Positions 17,059 to 26,871 are shown, numbered from the stretch's first letter. The stretch is 64,000 bases of DNA from Cereibacter ovatus (GCF_900207575.1 NZ_OAOQ01000005.1:62001-126000), one strand, 5' to 3'. The notes: generated by a model from the letters alone, not told the origin. Program-made: numbers and translations.

Positions 17059-19176
17059 ATGATCGTGATCGCCTCCAGAACCGCGGGTAACGACCGGACG
17101 GGCGCCGTCATCACCGATCGCCACTTTGGTGTGAATCTGCTGTTTGATCGCGATACCCTTGATCCGTCGGGCACCTATATCCGCGCCCTGCAAGAGATCG
17201 GGGCCTCGACTCTGCGCTATCCCGGCGGGATGCTGTCGGAACGGTTCTTCGATCTGGCAAACCCGAACGGGTCGATGCAGAACTATCTGTATGGCGATGC
17301 CACGCACCTGTTCGACCCCGATCTGACCGGGCCGATGCAACCCCGGACGCTGGGTCTGTGGGATGCGGTGTCGGCCGCGGGCGAGGCGGGCTTTGCCCTG
17401 ACCTTCGTCATGCCGACGATCCGCTTTGCCGGCACCACCCGCGATGCGGCCGGCAACCGATACGAGGCGGTGGATGCCGCCATGGTCAAGGCTTTCACCA
17501 CCGAGTTTCTGGCCCGTGCCCTTGCCGCCGGCGTGACGGTCGAGGCGATCGAGCTGGGCAATGAGTGGTGGGCCGACAATACCGCCTTCTTTGGCGAGAC
17601 GCTGAGCGCCGTGGAATATGGCCGCATCGCCAGCCGGCTGGCAATGGTGGTCCAAAGCGCCATCGATGAGTTTCGCGCCGCGAATACCCTGCCGGCCGGC
17701 TGGGCCGAGCCTGAAATCGTCGTGCAGGTCGGCCCCGGCGGCAAGGCGGAATGGGTGCAGCCGAATGGCGAGCCGGTTCCCGAAGGCTATAGCGGCCCGA
17801 CCGTCAGCTCGACGTCGCTGATCTTCCGCGAGTTCAACCTTGAGGCCGAGCAGAGAGCGATCGACGGTATCGTGACCCACCGCTACCTGACCGGATCTTC
17901 GGTGGATGGCTGGGCCTATGACCCGTTCGACAGATGGGACAGCCTTACCGCGCAGAACGCCAACTTTCAGGACATGTCGCGCTATGTGAGCGAATGGAAC
18001 GTGGCGGCCCGGAACGAGTCCGCGACCGGGCTTTTGCAGGTGCCGTGGCTGGTCGCGCTGTTTGCGGAAGCGGTCGAGGCTGGCGTCCGCCACGCCAATG
18101 TCTGGACTGTGCAGCAAAACAACATCACCAGCCTGTCAACCGCCTCTGGCCTTGCGGGCGATGCCTATGAGGGTCTGACCGCCGCCGGCGAGGCCTTCCG
18201 CATCCTGAACGAGGAACTGATCGGGCTGCAACTGATCGATACGCTGCCTGTCATCGGTGACATGCAGGTGAGGGTTTTCGGCAGCGACGCCCGGACGATG
18301 CTGTTCCTGTCCAACATGACCGGCGAGGTCGCGACCGGCACTTTCGACGTGTCGGATGTCGCCGCCGGTTATCGCCATGTCTGGGCCACCACCATCGGCA
18401 CCATGGGCGCTGATCCGCTTGATCCCGGGGCTGCGGCGCGCATCGGCGTGCTGTCGCAGACCGATCTGATGGCGGGGGGCGGCCTGTCGGTCTCACTGGC
18501 AGCCTACGAGTCGATCTGCGTCGAATTCACGCTGGCCACCGTGGGCGTGACGATGTCCGGGGGCGCGCTGGATGACCGGCTGGCCGGCTCGGGTGCGGGT
18601 GACACGATTTCGGGCGCGGCGGGCAACGACCGGCTGGATGGCTTTGCCGGGGCGGATGTTCTGTATGGCGGAACCGGCGCCGACCGTCTGTTTGGCGGCG
18701 ATGGCAACGACACGCTTCACGGCGACGGCGGGAATGACGTCCTTGGCGGTGGGGTCGGTCTTGACCATCTGTTTGGCGGTCCGGGCAATGATGTGCTGCG
18801 GGGCGACGCGGGCAACGACCGGCTGACCGGCGGTGCCGGGCGCGATACCATGACCGGCGGGGCGGGGTCGGATGTCTTCGTCTTTACCGACCTTGCCGAC
18901 AGCGCCGTGGCTGCGCCTGACCTGATCACCGACTTTGCGCGGCGCGTTGACAAGATCAGCCTGTCCCAGATCGATGCGAACAGCAAGCTGGCGGGGGATC
19001 AGGCGTTTACCTTCATCGCCACGAAAGCCTTTGGCGGCACGGCAGGGCAATTGCGCTACTTCGCAAACGAGGGCGGACGGATGATCGAGGGTGACGTGAA
19101 CGGCGACCGCATCGCCGATTTCCGCATCTTCCTTGACGATCCGGTGACGCTGAGCGCCACGGATTTCCTGCTTTGA
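17059..19176 (+). CDS. Putative secreted glycoside hydrolase with C-terminal RTX repeats
   Basis: A 705-residue two-part protein. Residues 1-480 look like a clan GH-A glycoside hydrolase (GH39/GH51-like, arabinofuranosidase-type): LRYPGGMLSERFFDL early on, a probable acid/base in ELGNEWW (E169, preceded by Asn as the clan requires) and a probable nucleophile in YVSEWNVAARN (E312). Residues about 499-612 hold glycine/aspartate nonapeptide RTX repeats (GGxGxDxL type) that bind calcium, followed by a serralysin-type tail ending LSATDFLL, typical of type I secretion. There is no N-terminal signal peptide, in agreement. No secretion ABC transporter lies next to it. AAGGAA precedes the ATG. The sugar substrate is unknown. 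Confidence 0.8.
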   Translation: MIVIASRTAGNDRTGAVITDRHFGVNLLFDRDTLDPSGTYIRALQEIGASTLRYPGGMLSERFFDLANPNGSMQNYLYGDATHLFDPDLTGPMQPRTLGLWDAVSAAGEAGFALTFVMPTIRFAGTTRDAAGNRYEAVDAAMVKAFTTEFLARALAAGVTVEAIELGNEWWADNTAFFGETLSAVEYGRIASRLAMVVQSAIDEFRAANTLPAGWAEPEIVVQVGPGGKAEWVQPNGEPVPEGYSGPTVSSTSLIFREFNLEAEQRAIDGIVTHRYLTGSSVDGWAYDPFDRWDSLTAQNANFQDMSRYVSEWNVAARNESATGLLQVPWLVALFAEAVEAGVRHANVWTVQQNNITSLSTASGLAGDAYEGLTAAGEAFRILNEELIGLQLIDTLPVIGDMQVRVFGSDARTMLFLSNMTGEVATGTFDVSDVAAGYRHVWATTIGTMGADPLDPGAAARIGVLSQTDLMAGGGLSVSLAAYESICVEFTLATVGVTMSGGALDDRLAGSGAGDTISGAAGNDRLDGFAGADVLYGGTGADRLFGGDGNDTLHGDGGNDVLGGGVGLDHLFGGPGNDVLRGDAGNDRLTGGAGRDTMTGGAGSDVFVFTDLADSAVAAPDLITDFARRVDKISLSQIDANSKLAGDQAFTFIATKAFGGTAGQLRYFANEGGRMIEGDVNGDRIADFRIFLDDPVTLSATDFLL

Positions 19177-19191
19177 CCGCCGGCCCCCGCG

Positions 19192-20589
19192 TCAGACGAT
19201 CCGGCGAAAGATCCGCAGCGCCCGCGCCTTCCAACCGCTGAAGGGCGGCTCCATCAGGAAGCCGCCGTTCAGACGGCTTTGGATCAGCACCGGCTTCATG
19301 TGGCTGAAACGGCGAAAGCCGTCCTCGCCATGCCACGATCCGGTGCCCGAGGCGCCGACCCCGCCAAAGGGCAGGCCATTGCAGGCGACATGCAGCAGCG
19401 TGTCGTTCACCGCCATTCCCCCCGCCAGACTGCGCGCGATCCACGCCTGCCGATCCTCGGCCGCCTCGGCGAACAGATACAGCGCCAGCGGCCGCGGCCC
19501 GTCCGCCACGCGGGCCAACGCCTCGTCGCGGCTGTCATAGGCGATGACCGGCAGGATGGGGCCGAAGATCTCTTCCTGCATCAGCCGCAGGTCGGGGGGC
19601 GGGTCCAGCACGATCGCGGGGGCCATCCGGCGCAGGCCCGGCCCCGGGGCGGCCCCGACCGGGCGGATCACCCGGGCGCCTGCGGCCTCGGCCTCGGCCA
19701 GCAGGGACTCCAGCCGCGTCCGGTGCCGGTCCGAGACGATGGCGCCATAATCCGCGCTTGCCGCGCCTTCGGGCAACATCCGGCGCATCGCCTCGGCCAG
19801 ACTGTCCACGAACGGCCCGATCAGCGGCCGGTGAACCAGCGCGTAATCCGGTGCGATGCAGATCTGCCCCGCATTCGCCAGCTTGCCCCATGCGATCCGC
19901 CGCGCCGCGCGCTGCGGATCGGCCGAAGCTGCAAGGATCGCCGGCGACTTGCCGCCAAGTTCCAGCGTGACCGGCGTCAGGTTCCGCGCCGCCGCCTCGG
20001 CGACCTTGCGGCCGACCGCGGTCGATCCGGTGAACACCAGATGATCGAAAGGCAGGGCGGCCACATTCGCGGCCACATCGGGGCCGCCGGTCACGCAGGC
20101 GACCTCGTCCGGGGCGAAGGTTTCGGTCAGCAGCGCGTTCAGCACATCCGCGGTGGCGGGCGTCAGCTCTGACGGCTTCACCATCGCCCGGTTGCCCGCG
20201 GCCAGAACCATCGCCAGCGGCCCTGCCGTCAGATAGACAGGGAAATTCCACGGCGCGATGATGCCCACCACCCCCAGCGGCTGCGGCCGCAGCAGCGCCT
20301 TTGCCGGTTGCAGATAGGCCGGCACCGCGACCCGGCGCGGCCGCATCCAGCGCCGCAGCGACCGGCGCGCGAAGCGGATGTCTGCGATGGGCAGGGTGAT
20401 GTCGAACAGCCCGCTTTCCGCCGCGCTGCGATGGCCGAAATCGGCATGAATCGCGGCGACAAGGCGGGACTCCCACGCCTGCAAGGCGGTTTCCAGACGC
20501 CGAAGCCGGTCGATCCGTATCGGGGCATCCGGGTCGGGATCGGCCAAATGTGCGCGGCGCAGGGCATCGAGAAGCAGCGTCGTGTCCAT
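19192..20589 (-). CDS. Coniferyl-aldehyde-dehydrogenase-type ALDH
   Basis: A 465-residue NAD(P)-dependent aldehyde dehydrogenase of the class 3/coniferyl-aldehyde branch. The active cysteine is in GQICIAPDY and the general base in TLELGGKSP; the cofactor site FTGSTAVGRKVAEAA and the N-terminal APWNFPVYL are intact. A C-terminal hydrophobic-aromatic tail (PPFSGWKARALRIF) resembles relatives that handle aromatic or fatty aldehydes. The ATG at 20589 has AGAGGA upstream; another ATG at 20610 is possible. The substrate is not deducible. It converges closely with the RTX hydrolase gene. Confidence 0.9.
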   Translation of the reverse strand: MDTTLLLDALRRAHLADPDPDAPIRIDRLRRLETALQAWESRLVAAIHADFGHRSAAESGLFDITLPIADIRFARRSLRRWMRPRRVAVPAYLQPAKALLRPQPLGVVGIIAPWNFPVYLTAGPLAMVLAAGNRAMVKPSELTPATADVLNALLTETFAPDEVACVTGGPDVAANVAALPFDHLVFTGSTAVGRKVAEAAARNLTPVTLELGGKSPAILAASADPQRAARRIAWGKLANAGQICIAPDYALVHRPLIGPFVDSLAEAMRRMLPEGAASADYGAIVSDRHRTRLESLLAEAEAAGARVIRPVGAAPGPGLRRMAPAIVLDPPPDLRLMQEEIFGPILPVIAYDSRDEALARVADGPRPLALYLFAEAAEDRQAWIARSLAGGMAVNDTLLHVACNGLPFGGVGASGTGSWHGEDGFRRFSHMKPVLIQSRLNGGFLMEPPFSGWKARALRIFRRIV

Positions 20590-20809
20590 GAAATCCTCTG
20601 GTGGTTCCATTTGTCCTGTCTGTCTACCCGAAAGGATCGTCGATTTGTCCGGCGCAGGGACTCAAATGATCCTGCGGATGTCCGTTTCCCTCTGGAGTTG
20701 ATCGGGCATTCCCGGCGCGCAACATCAGGCAGAGCGACAGGAAGGATGGCATCACCATGCAGTGGAGTCAGGGCGGGCAACTGTCCAGAGTCAGAAAAGG
20801 GTGGGTCCG

Positions 20810-21175
20810 ATGACGCGGACCGTTCTTGCGGTAGACGATTCGCCCTCGATCCGGTGCATGGTGGCGCTGACCCTGCGCGAAGCCGGCTATGACGTGATCG
20901 AAGCCGGCGACGGGCAGCAGGCGCTCGAGGTTGCTTTGTCGCGCCGGGTCGATGCGATCCTGACCGATCAGAACATGCCCAACCTCGATGGGCTTGGCTT
21001 CATCCGGGCCTATCGCAGCCACCCTTCGGGACGCGGCACGCCCATCGTGTTTCTTTCGACCGAATCCGCCGACGGGCTGAAAGCCCAGGCGCGCGAGGCC
21101 GGTGCGCTTGGCTGGATGGTCAAGCCCTTCACGCAGGCCCAGCTTCTGGCCGTGATGAAGAAGGTTCTGGGTTAG
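20810..21175 (+). CDS. CheY-like single-domain response regulator
   Basis: A 121-residue receiver domain with no output domain. The acidic pocket VDDSP, the phosphoacceptor aspartate in ILTDQNMPNLDG, the threonine/serine switch in VFLSTES and the lysine in MVKPFT are all present, so it should accept phosphate and act as a CheY-type chemotaxis signal or phosphate sink. AAGGGTGGG lies upstream of the ATG. It sits about 100 bases before an MCP gene, suggesting a minor chemotaxis cluster, although no CheA or CheW is visible here. Confidence 0.92.
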   Translation: MTRTVLAVDDSPSIRCMVALTLREAGYDVIEAGDGQQALEVALSRRVDAILTDQNMPNLDGLGFIRAYRSHPSGRGTPIVFLSTESADGLKAQAREAGALGWMVKPFTQAQLLAVMKKVLG

Positions 21176-21277
21176 GGATCGCCCGCCCGTGTTGCCGCGT
21201 GGGGCCAGCTGTCATTCCGGTCCCGGTCACTGTGCGATCAGGCCCCCCGCGGCTTGGCGCTTCTTAGGAAAGCTACC

Positions 21278-22945
21278 ATGCGATTGACTATCCGCACCAA
21301 ACTGATTGCGACCTTTCTGGCGATCTTCGTCATGGCGGGCGCGGCCAACCTTTATTCGCTTCATACCATCGACCATCTCAGCACCGAAATTGCGACCCTT
21401 GTCGACCGCAACTTCGAACAGGTCCGCCTGGCCGAGCGGCTGAACGCCGAGCAGATGCGCATGAAAGGTGCGGTGCGCGATCACATGTTGGCGCCTGAAG
21501 GCGACAAGGCCGCGCATGTCGAGGATCTGAAACAGTCCCGCGTCTTCATGCGCGCAGCCTTTGACGGGCTGATGGCGGTGTCGGATGCCGCCGACCGCGA
21601 GCGTCTGGTGCAGTATGAGGAACTGTGGAAGCAGTCGATCAAGATGAATGACAAGGCCATCCTGCTGTCGGGCGAAGGCCGTGTCGAAGAAGCGCGCAAG
21701 CTGTTGTGGGGCGATTACTTCAGCCGGTTGCAAACCCAGCGGATGCAGATCGTCGAGGAATTGCGCGACGCCAGCATTCAGCGGTTGCAGCTGACCGTGG
21801 CCGCCGCCGAGGCGTCGCAGCGTCAGGTGATGCAGGTCATGGCTGGCGGCATCGCCATTGGCAGCGTCATCGCGATCGCCGCGTCGCTGTGGATCATCAT
21901 CTCGATCGGGCGCGGTCTGACGCGGGCGCTTGCCCTGACGCGGCGTGTCGCGGATGGCGATCTGACCGAAACGGCGGCGCTGCGCGGCCATGACGAGATC
22001 ACCGACCTTCTGGCCGCGCTGAACGCGATGGTGCTGAATCTGCGCGACGTGGTGGGCAAGGTCACCTCGGCCGTGGGGCAGGTGGCGGCCGGCAGCGCCG
22101 AAGTCGCCGCCACGTCGGAACAGCTGAGTCAGGGCGCGAACGAACAGGCGTCGGCCACGATGCAGGCTTCGGCCTCGGTCGAGGAAATGGCCGCCAACAT
22201 CAAGCAAAGCGCCGAAAACGCGGTTCAGACCGAAAAGATGGCCCTGAAATCGGCCGATGATGCGCGCGAAAGCGGGCGGGCGGTGACGGATGCGGTGGGG
22301 GCGGTGCGAGCGATTGCCGACCGGATCAACGTGGTGCAGGAAATCGCGCGCCAGACCGATCTTCTGGCGCTGAATGCCGCGGTCGAAGCCGCGCGGGCGG
22401 GCGAACATGGCCGCGGTTTCGCCGTGGTCGCGTCCGAGGTGCGCAAACTGGCCGAGCGCAGCCAGCAGGCGGCGGCCGAAATCTCGACCCTGTCGATCAC
22501 CACCGCGCGGTCGGCGGTGGCGGCGGGGGGGATGATCGACGGTCTTGTGCCCGACATCGAACTGACCTCGGGGCTTGTGACCGATATCTCGACCGCCTCG
22601 CGCGAACTGTCCTCGGGCGCGGCGCAGGTCAGCCTTGCGATCCAGCAGCTTGACACGGTCACCCAGCAGAACAACTCGGCCGCCGAGCAGCTTTCCGCCA
22701 GCGCCGCCGATCTGTCGGACCGGGCCGAGGATCTGCGCGCCGCAGTTGGATACTTCCGTCTTGCCGACCGGACCGAACCGGCGTCCGAACCGGCGCCCAT
22801 GCCCGCCGTGCAGCCCGTGGCCCGGCGCCCGGCCGAGCCCGCCCCGCACCCGGCGCGTGCCCCGGTCAGGAACGGCGGCTTCGCCTTCGAGTTGCGCGGC
22901 CCCGACACCGAGGATGACGGATTCCAGCGCACGCGCGTCGCCTGA
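21278..22945 (+). CDS. Methyl-accepting chemotaxis protein with periplasmic 4-helix-type domain
   Basis: A 555-residue transmembrane chemoreceptor. TM1 is at about residues 10-28, a helical periplasmic domain (4HB-MCP-like, many charged helices) follows to about 190, and TM2 ([20 protein letters not shown]) leads into a HAMP domain. The signalling hairpin tip is well conserved ([20 protein letters not shown] and [15 protein letters not shown]). The C-terminal 60 residues form a proline-rich linker and a tail ending RTRVA that could tether a methyltransferase. AGGAAAG precedes the ATG at 21278. The ligand is unknown. A strong terminator follows. Confidence 0.93.
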   Translation: MRLTIRTKLIATFLAIFVMAGAANLYSLHTIDHLSTEIATLVDRNFEQVRLAERLNAEQMRMKGAVRDHMLAPEGDKAAHVEDLKQSRVFMRAAFDGLMAVSDAADRERLVQYEELWKQSIKMNDKAILLSGEGRVEEARKLLWGDYFSRLQTQRMQIVEELRDASIQRLQLTVAAAEASQRQVMQVMAGGIAIGSVIAIAASLWIIISIGRGLTRALALTRRVADGDLTETAALRGHDEITDLLAALNAMVLNLRDVVGKVTSAVGQVAAGSAEVAATSEQLSQGANEQASATMQASASVEEMAANIKQSAENAVQTEKMALKSADDARESGRAVTDAVGAVRAIADRINVVQEIARQTDLLALNAAVEAARAGEHGRGFAVVASEVRKLAERSQQAAAEISTLSITTARSAVAAGGMIDGLVPDIELTSGLVTDISTASRELSSGAAQVSLAIQQLDTVTQQNNSAAEQLSASAADLSDRAEDLRAAVGYFRLADRTEPASEPAPMPAVQPVARRPAEPAPHPARAPVRNGGFAFELRGPDTEDDGFQRTRVA

Positions 22946-22961
22946 CCCTTCCCGACCTGAC

Positions 22962-23000
22962 AAAAAGGGCGCGGCTGCCACTTGGCGCCGCGCCTTTTTT
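22962..23000 (+). terminator. Intrinsic terminator after the MCP gene
   Basis: A long hairpin with arms AAAAAGGGCGCGGC and GCCGCGCCTTTTTT (one wobble pair) runs into a T-tract at 22995-23000. Inner bases GCC and GGC can extend the stem. This is one of the clearest terminators in the window and may work in both directions. Confidence 0.9.
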
Positions 23001-23034
23001 CATTTTGCGGGGCGATCAGCCCCGCCTTGCCATG

Positions 23035-23301
23035 TCAGGCAAGGATCAGCAGCATGCTTAGAAAAACGCTGGCGGTGATGAAGATCGGCAGCACCAGCGG
23101 GATCAGCAGTTCTTCCGGCTCTGGCGCGTCGGTGTCGACGGGGGGTTTCGTCGGTCCCCAGAACGGCGGGCCGGGGCGCCACGGTTCGCGGGCATAGCTG
23201 GCCAGCGGTTTGATGCGTCGTTCCGCCATCGTCGCCGGAGCGATGGTGTCCCGTGCCACCGCCCCGCGCAGCGATTCGTGCGACGACTGGATCATGTCCA
23301 T
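23035..23301 (-). CDS. Small C-terminal-anchored membrane protein, unknown
   Basis: An 88-residue protein: a charged and proline-rich N-terminal two-thirds (EPWRPGPPFWGPTKPP and DTDAPEPEE) and one hydrophobic segment, LLIPLVLPIFITASVFLSML, at the very C-terminus, so it is probably tail-anchored. The ATG at 23301 follows AGGT; an in-frame start at 23346 would add 15 residues. It is divergent from the chemotaxis operon at 23791 and converges on the MCP terminator. The family is not recognised. Confidence 0.55.
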   Translation of the reverse strand: MDMIQSSHESLRGAVARDTIAPATMAERRIKPLASYAREPWRPGPPFWGPTKPPVDTDAPEPEELLIPLVLPIFITASVFLSMLLILA

Positions 23302-23790
23302 GAAAGACCTGTGATTCCAAACGGTTGAGGGTGCATCGTTCGGCATGGATCAAAAGAATCCGCTGATGGGTGGGGCGACAACTAAAGATTGTATACTTCT
23401 CGCGCTGGAGAGGAAAGGGCTCGTTGCGATATCTCATTACGACCTTTGGCCATGCTGCCGGACGATGCGGATCTGCAAACGTATGCCATCTTTGGCAGGG
23501 CACGGGGCGCCCGCACATGTCGCTGTCATCGCCGTGGCGCGGCGATCGCCGGGCCCCCGGATTTCCGGGATGAGAGGTTCGCCCCCGGCGAACCCGCAAC
23601 AGCCGACCGACAGGGTGGTGCGGCCGCCTGCAACCGCAGTCCTGCCGGCGCACCGGCATGCAACCCTGCGTGTCGGTGCGGGCGCGGACATCGCATAAAA
23701 GGATATATCGCCACCGCAAAAGGATATCTTTTAATGATGCAAAAGCACGCAAGGGTTGATTAATGTCCCACGAAGGATAATCCACCCATA
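23302..23790. other. Divergent intergenic region with AT-rich islands
   Basis: This 489-base stretch has no credible gene. It holds an AT-rich island at about 23375-23405 (near the promoter of the minus-strand small gene), a GC-rich middle, and a second AT-rich island at 23695-23790 that contains the AAAAGGATAT direct repeats and the ribosome binding site of the next operon. Confidence 0.45.
23697..23732 (+). promoter_or_regulatory. Paired AAAAGGATAT direct repeats, 21-bp period
   Basis: AAAAGGATAT occurs at 23697-23706 and again at 23718-23727, exactly 21 bases (two helical turns) apart; the second copy continues CTTTT to make a near-palindrome. They lie 60-90 bases upstream of the start of the small exported protein/MCP operon, a typical position for tandem activator or repressor binding. 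Confidence 0.45.
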
Positions 23791-24102
23791 ATGAAAATCT
23801 TGTCCTCGCTCCTCTACCTCTGCCCCGGAGCCGCCGCCTGTCTCGCGCTTGAGACCGCGGCGCTCTCGGCGGGGGGTGGTTTCGACCGTGGCAACGGACC
23901 GTATCTTGTCGTGGCGCCCCCATGGGGCGGCGGCGCGGCCGAAGTCGTGCGGCAGGCCGGGGGCGTGATCGTCGGGCCGACCCAGGCCCCCCTGTCCGTA
24001 TTGGCCGACGGCGCGGATGCCGCGGCGCTGGCGGCGGCAGGGGCATGGTGGGTGCTGGACCCGACGGTGCTGGGCATATCCTGTGGTTCCGGAGAAGTGT
24101 GA
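23791..24102 (+). CDS. Small exported protein coupled to an MCP gene
   Basis: A 103-residue protein with a signal-peptide-like start ([19 protein letters not shown]). The mature part has [37 protein letters not shown] and [17 protein letters not shown] recall similar small proteins preceding chemoreceptor genes in Rhodobacterales, but no function is known. AAGGA lies upstream of the ATG. Its stop codon overlaps the start of the following MCP by one base (TGATG), so the two are translationally coupled. It may be a periplasmic accessory of that receptor; this is inference. Confidence 0.65.
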   Translation: MKILSSLLYLCPGAAACLALETAALSAGGGFDRGNGPYLVVAPPWGGGAAEVVRQAGGVIVGPTQAPLSVLADGADAAALAAAGAWWVLDPTVLGISCGSGEV

Positions 24103-25316
24103 TGACCCCCCCTGACGCGCAAGACGACAAGAAGTCCGGTATCGGGCTGGCACGGATCGTGACGATGGGGCTGCTGCCCCTTGCGCCGGTGTCCGCGGTC
24201 TTCACGGGCGGCCCTTTGGTGCCGGTGCTGATCGCGGCGGCAACTTTTTCAGGCATGGCCCTTCTGGTCCGCAAGGCGGATCATCGAACGCAGTCGCTGG
24301 TTCTGGCGCTGTCGCTGATCGGCCATTGCATCGCCTTTACCGCCGCCTTCGCCGGGCATTCGTGGCAGATCGATACGCATATGCTGTTCTTCGCGGTCCT
24401 TGCCATCGTCGCCACGATGTCCAGCATTCCGGCGCTGCTTTTTGCCTGTGCGGTGACGGCGGTGCACCATCTGTCCTTCGGGCTGGCGCTGCCGGTTCTG
24501 GTCTATCCCTCGACCGATCTGGCCGAGAATTTCGGCCGGACCATGCTTCATGCCGCCATTGTCGTGTTCGAGGCGGCGATCCTTGTCCTGTCGATGCTGC
24601 GCGGCGCCCGTGCGGCGACCGAAATCCAGGCGGGACGCCAACGTCTGGCCGTCAGTGCCGAACAGGCGGCCGCGGCGCGCATCTCGGCCGAGCGTGCGCG
24701 CGAGCGTGCCGTCGCCGCCGTCGCGGTCGAGCAGATCGCCGCCGCGGCGAAGGCAGCCTCTGACAGCGCCCGCAACGCGCAGTCCGTCGTGGCCCGTGCC
24801 CGGCTTGATGCCGAAGAGTCGGGGGCAGTGGTTTGCCGCGCAACCGAGGCGATGAACGCGATCGAGGCATCCTCGGTCGAGATCGGCCGCATCGTTGCGG
24901 TGATCGACGAGATCGCGCGTCAGACCGATCTTCTGGCGCTGAATGCCGCTGTCGAATCGGCGCGGGCGGGCGAGGCCGGACGGGGCTTTGCGGTGGTTGC
25001 GACCGAGGTGCGCAAACTGGCGCAGCGGTCGGCCGATGCGACGCAGCAGATCCGCGGTCTGGTTTCGACCTCGTCCGGGCGGGTGGCCGAAGGCGTGGGC
25101 CTTGTGGGCGCCACCGGCGAGGCGCTTTCGCGCATCACATCCGAAGTGTTGAACCTTAGCGAGGTGGTCGATTCGATCGCCGCGGGTGCAGCCGAGCAAT
25201 CGGCGGGGCTGGCTCAGGTCAGCACCGCCATCGCACGGATCGACAGCATCGTGGATGAGGACGACGCCGCCGGTGACGATGCATGGTCCAACCCGCAGGT
25301 GACCGCGGCCGCCTGA
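24102..25316 (+). CDS. Methyl-accepting chemotaxis protein with polytopic membrane sensor
   Basis: A 404-residue chemoreceptor of unusual layout: about six membrane helices in the first 170 residues, no periplasmic ligand domain and no HAMP, then a coiled-coil signalling domain. The membrane part contains the histidine-bearing pattern [18 protein letters not shown] and [13 protein letters not shown], a motif found in several bacterial membrane sensors and possibly able to bind a cofactor. The signalling tip [20 protein letters not shown] is intact, and [14 protein letters not shown] follows. GGAG precedes the ATG, which overlaps the stop of the small upstream protein. The stimulus is unknown; an intramembrane or redox signal is possible. 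Confidence 0.88.
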   Translation: MTPPDAQDDKKSGIGLARIVTMGLLPLAPVSAVFTGGPLVPVLIAAATFSGMALLVRKADHRTQSLVLALSLIGHCIAFTAAFAGHSWQIDTHMLFFAVLAIVATMSSIPALLFACAVTAVHHLSFGLALPVLVYPSTDLAENFGRTMLHAAIVVFEAAILVLSMLRGARAATEIQAGRQRLAVSAEQAAAARISAERARERAVAAVAVEQIAAAAKAASDSARNAQSVVARARLDAEESGAVVCRATEAMNAIEASSVEIGRIVAVIDEIARQTDLLALNAAVESARAGEAGRGFAVVATEVRKLAQRSADATQQIRGLVSTSSGRVAEGVGLVGATGEALSRITSEVLNLSEVVDSIAAGAAEQSAGLAQVSTAIARIDSIVDEDDAAGDDAWSNPQVTAAA

Positions 25317-25451
25317 TCGGCGGGGCCGGGTCCGGGCCACAGCGGCCGGCCGGCTGCGCATTCGGGGGACTCGACGTCGGCCAAATCCGTGCCAGAATGG
25401 CGCGATGATGCCGCGCCCCGGCCACAACGGCCGCCCCGAACAGGAGATCCC

Positions 25452-25859
25452 ATGGCCACAGTCCGGCTTCTGACCGACATCGAGGCCGCCGCCGATCCAC
25501 GAGTGGCGGCCGTTTTTGCCGACATCCGGGCCACCCGGCAAAGCGATTTCGTCAACAACTTCTGGCGTGCGCTTGCCTGTCAGCCAGACGTTCTGGAAGC
25601 GACATGGGCCCGGTTGAAGGTGGTGATGGCGCCCGGCGCGCTGGACCCGCTGACGAAAGAACTGCTCTATATCGCTGTCTCGGCGACCAACGGCTGTTCT
25701 TACTGCGTGCATTCCCACACCGCCGCCGCCCGTGCCAAGGGCCTGACGGATGCCCAACATGCCGAATTCCTTGCCGTTCTCGGCATGGCGGCCCAGACCA
25801 ACCAGCTTGTGACCGCCCTGCAGGTGCCGGTCGACGCAGAATTCCAGGTGCAGACATGA
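25452..25859 (+). CDS. AhpD-like peroxidase-related protein (CMD family)
   Basis: A 135-residue CMD/AhpD-fold protein. The redox centre is NGCSYCVHSHTAAARAKG, giving C-x-x-C-x-x-x-H as in alkylhydroperoxidase-like proteins. CAGGAG precedes the ATG. Its stop overlaps the start of the quinone reductase gene by the ATGA arrangement, so the pair is co-translated; together they suggest a small oxidative/electrophile defence unit. It is distinct from the CMD protein at 2274, which is shorter and has the variant CEPC. Confidence 0.9.
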   Translation: MATVRLLTDIEAAADPRVAAVFADIRATRQSDFVNNFWRALACQPDVLEATWARLKVVMAPGALDPLTKELLYIAVSATNGCSYCVHSHTAAARAKGLTDAQHAEFLAVLGMAAQTNQLVTALQVPVDAEFQVQT

Positions 25860-26830
25860 CCGATTTCGCCATCGTCGCCCGCCGCACTGGCGGCCCCGAG
25901 GTTCTGGAATGGGCCGAGCGTCCCGCCGGCCGCCCCGGCCCCGGCGAGGTGCTGATCCGCCAGACGGCGGTGGGGCTGAACTTCATCGACTGCTATTTCC
26001 GCTCGGGTCTTTACCCGTGGCCGGGTGAGGAACTGATCCCCGGCGGCGAGGCGGCGGGCGTGGTCGAGGCCATGGGCGAGGGGGTTGTCGGTTTTGCAGT
26101 CGGCGACCGCGTGGCCTATACGATGCCCAATGGCGCCTACCGCACCCACCGGGTGGTGCCGGCGGCTTGGCTGGTGAAGCTTTCGGCCGGCGTCTCGGAC
26201 GAGATCGCGGCCTCGATCATGCTGAAAGGGCTGACCGCGCATTACCTGATCCATTCCAGTTTCCGCGTCGAGCCGGGCCATGTCGTGCTGGTCCATGCCG
26301 CGGCGGGCGGAGTGGGCCAGCTTCTGGGGCAGTGGTTGAAGGCCAAGGGCGCGACCGCCATCGGCACGGTCGGCGGCGCGGCAAAGGTGGCGGCGGCGCG
26401 GGCTGCCGGCTATGATCATGTGATCGATTACGACAGCGCCGACTTCCCCGACGCAGTGCGCGAGATCACCGCCGGGCGCGGCTGCGATGTCGTGTATGAT
26501 TCGGTCGGCCGCACGACATGGCGCGGATCGCTGAAAAGTCTGCGCACGCGCGGCAGTTTCATCTGCTTCGGCCAGTCATCGGGTCCGCTGGACGAGTTCC
26601 GCTTTTCCGATCTTGCCGTTGGCAGCTTTACCGCCAACCGACCGTCGCTGTTCCACTATGTCACCACGCGGGACGAACTTGAGGCCCGCGCTGCGGATCT
26701 GTTCGCGATGATCGGCTCGGGTCAGCTTCGGTCGCAGATCGGGCAACGGTTCGCGCTGAAAGACGCCGCCAGCGCGCATCATGCGCTTGAACAGCGACAG
26801 ACCACCGGGGCGACGGTGCTTCTGCCCTGA
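25856..26830 (+). CDS. NADPH:quinone oxidoreductase (QorA-like)
   Basis: A 324-residue medium-chain reductase of the zeta-crystallin/quinone oxidoreductase branch, without zinc ligands. The GroES-like half has VGLNFIDCYFRSGLYP, characteristic of QorA; the Rossmann half has LVHAAAGGVGQLLGQW (GxxGxG-type NADPH loop) and later DVVYDSVGRTTW. It reduces quinones by one electron using NADPH. Start ATG 25856 overlaps the preceding AhpD-like gene by four bases. Length and motifs fit the family closely. Confidence 0.93.
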   Translation: MTDFAIVARRTGGPEVLEWAERPAGRPGPGEVLIRQTAVGLNFIDCYFRSGLYPWPGEELIPGGEAAGVVEAMGEGVVGFAVGDRVAYTMPNGAYRTHRVVPAAWLVKLSAGVSDEIAASIMLKGLTAHYLIHSSFRVEPGHVVLVHAAAGGVGQLLGQWLKAKGATAIGTVGGAAKVAAARAAGYDHVIDYDSADFPDAVREITAGRGCDVVYDSVGRTTWRGSLKSLRTRGSFICFGQSSGPLDEFRFSDLAVGSFTANRPSLFHYVTTRDELEARAADLFAMIGSGQLRSQIGQRFALKDAASAHHALEQRQTTGATVLLP

Positions 26831-26871
26831 CGGTGGAACCGGGCGGCGCAGGTCGCCGCCCGGCCGGCGTG

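Noticed and set aside
15508-18117. 869-codon minus-strand frame
   Set aside because: Only the part to 16611 is the DUF900 protein; the rest runs antisense through the RTX hydrolase gene with a shadow composition.
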